From contig JALSHP010000024.1 of assembly GCA_026982175.1 (NCBI GenBank), positions 1 through 6,452 of the forward strand: a stretch of 6,452 bases of DNA, read 5' to 3'. Of this stretch, positions 5,864 to 6,452 are shown one piece after another. The stretch's first letter is position 1; the number at the start of each line of letters is the position of its first letter. The translations under genes and the position numbers were made by a program. The notes beneath the pieces are model-generated. The model saw only the letters and a program-made list of their open reading frames with translations. It had not been told where the DNA came from and did no database searches. This DNA is from Campylobacteraceae bacterium (GTDB taxonomy: Bacteria; Campylobacterota; Campylobacteria; Campylobacterales; Sulfurovaceae).

Positions 5864-5909
5864 TGTAGTCCTTAACACAAAAAGTGCAACCGTTCAAGGA
5901 ATAACTACA
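5864..5909 (-). other. Foldable element upstream of rpsB
   Basis: The arm at 5864-5873 (TGTAGTCCTT) pairs with 5896-5899 plus 5904-5909 (AAGG and ACTACA), ten base pairs interrupted by one four-base bulge at 5900-5903. Inside is a smaller CAC-AAAAA-GTG stem. The element lies between murG and rpsB. It could be a leader structure of rpsB if transcription starts at the upstream -10 candidate (5954-5959), a weak murG terminator, or chance. A hexamer GTAGTC also repeats 24 bases away (5841-5846 and 5865-5870). Confidence 0.3.
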
Positions 5910-5953
5910 TGAGAATTTGCTTCTCTTTTATAGAAAATTATAAAAAGCTCGGA

Positions 5954-5959
5954 ATTATA
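5954..5959 (-). promoter_or_regulatory. Possible distal -10 box for rpsB
   Basis: A perfect TATAAT on the minus strand lies just behind the murG stop, preceded by a T-rich stretch (minus strand of about 5978-5996) in place of a clear -35, a pattern known for epsilonproteobacterial housekeeping promoters. Use of it would give a leader of about 180 bases that includes the foldable element at 5864-5909. No reading frame in this gap looks real. Confidence 0.3.
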
Positions 5960-5996
5960 GCTAAAAGGAGGTTAATAGAAAGAAAAAAATATTCAT

Positions 5997-6452
5997 TTAA
6001 ATGTTATTTAATAATTGAGCAATCTGTAACGCCCCATCTTTTTCTATTAAGCTTTGAAGCTTTTGCGATTTTTCTTGCATATTTTCATCTAATAATTCAA
6101 TGATTTTAGTAACATCAAGTTCACTCTCACGCATAATCCATGCGACATCTTGGTCTACTAAAAATTTTGCATTGTAAAATTGATGGTCAGCGGCAGCATA
6201 AGGGTAGGGAATGAAAAGCGTGGGACAGGCTATGGCAGAGAGTTCCCATAAAGTAGATGCTCCTGAACGGGCAATGGCAAAGTCAGCTTGTTCCATGTAA
6301 GAAGAGAGCTGCTTAGTAAACCCAAAAACTTTGGCTTCTATGCCTAGCTCCTCATAGCTCTTTTGAACCTCTTCTATGTTTTTTTCTCCTGCTTGATGAA
6401 TGATGTTAATATTTTTTTCTTTAAGGATTGGGGCAAGTTTTAACGCCAATTC
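5997..6452 (-). CDS. murG: MurG, lipid II-forming N-acetylglucosaminyltransferase (partial, N-terminus off window)
   Basis: The C-terminal 151 residues of MurG, the membrane-associated enzyme that transfers GlcNAc from UDP-GlcNAc to lipid I to make lipid II for peptidoglycan. The visible part is the UDP-GlcNAc-binding Rossmann domain. It has IIHQAGEKN, then VFGFTKQLSSYMEQADFAIA, then the signature RSGASTLWELSAIACPTLFI followed by PYPYAAADHQFYNAKFLVD. This corresponds to the family's SRSGAxTxxEL...P(F/Y)P...DHQxxNA pattern, whose Glu and Gln contact the nucleotide sugar. A full MurG is about 340-360 residues, so a little under half is present. The reading frame runs to the right edge with codon phase intact, and the stop is TAA at 5997-5999. 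It lies upstream of rpsB on the same strand, but the gap of more than 200 bases suggests separate expression. Confidence 0.96.
   Translation of the reverse strand, partial: ELALKLAPILKEKNINIIHQAGEKNIEEVQKSYEELGIEAKVFGFTKQLSSYMEQADFAIARSGASTLWELSAIACPTLFIPYPYAAADHQFYNAKFLVDQDVAWIMRESELDVTKIIELLDENMQEKSQKLQSLIEKDGALQIAQLLNNI

Noticed and set aside
5910..5930. GAGAA-TTTGC-TTCTC followed by TTTT on the plus strand, terminator-like
   Set aside because: No plus-strand gene ends here, and on the minus strand, where the real genes lie, the stem has no T run after it. A five-base stem is easily chance.
5994..6003. CATTTAAATG palindrome over the murG stop codon
   Set aside because: Ten bases of AT-rich symmetry with no repeat copy or flanking structure.
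5709..6103. Plus-strand frames of 64-67 codons over the rpsB upstream gap and the murG end
   Set aside because: They overlap rpsB or murG codons or regulatory-looking DNA, and the products resemble nothing. An AAAGGAGG at 5964-5971 precedes no usable plus-strand start.
1..6452. CRISPR arrays, insertion sequences, tRNA or rRNA genes
   Set aside because: No regularly spaced repeats, transposase motifs, terminal inverted repeats around the toxin-antitoxin modules, or cloverleaf-like stretches were seen on either strand.

Overview
This AT-rich window comes from a bacterial chromosome. The murG / rpsB / tsf content, a 351-residue EF-Ts (the long form usual in Helicobacter, Campylobacter and relatives) and the codon usage suggest the phylum Campylobacterota, probably a free-living Sulfurimonas- or Sulfurospirillum-like member. 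The phylum assignment is fairly secure; the genus is a guess.

Layout. (1) 1-1474, minus strand: the N-terminal 491 residues of a molybdopterin nitrate reductase of the cytoplasmic assimilatory type (NasA), cut by the left edge. (2) 1475-1643: a divergent regulatory gap with a near-consensus plus-strand promoter. (3) 1644-2301, plus strand: a type II toxin-antitoxin pair, a ribbon-helix-helix type antitoxin followed by an overlapping PIN-domain toxin. (4) 2336-2844, minus strand: a second, unrelated type II pair, a DinJ/RelB-like antitoxin and a YafQ-like toxin, read towards the first so that the two toxin genes end 34 bases apart. (5) 2969-3589, minus strand: a small alpha/beta-hydrolase of the carboxylesterase / acyl-protein thioesterase type. 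(6) 3641-3666: a perfect 11-bp hairpin behind tsf. (7) 3685-5763, minus strand: the rpsB-tsf translation operon (ribosomal protein S2 and elongation factor Ts), three bases apart. (8) 5764-5996: the rpsB upstream region with candidate promoters and a foldable element. (9) 5997-6452, minus strand: the C-terminal 151 residues of MurG, cut by the right edge.

The housekeeping genes murG, rpsB, tsf and the hydrolase all lie on the minus strand. The two toxin-antitoxin modules form a compact accessory island of about 1.2 kb between the hydrolase and nasA. The modules have separate promoters and probably act independently; each looks intact.

I found no clearly new multi-gene system. The most unusual item is ribosomal protein S2: it carries a C-terminal extension of about 110 residues, an acidic Ala/Glu-rich linker followed by a predicted helix-hairpin-helix domain. 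Next in interest are the tail-to-tail toxin-antitoxin pairs, the palindrome that contains the DinJ/YafQ promoter, and a possible structured leader upstream of rpsB.
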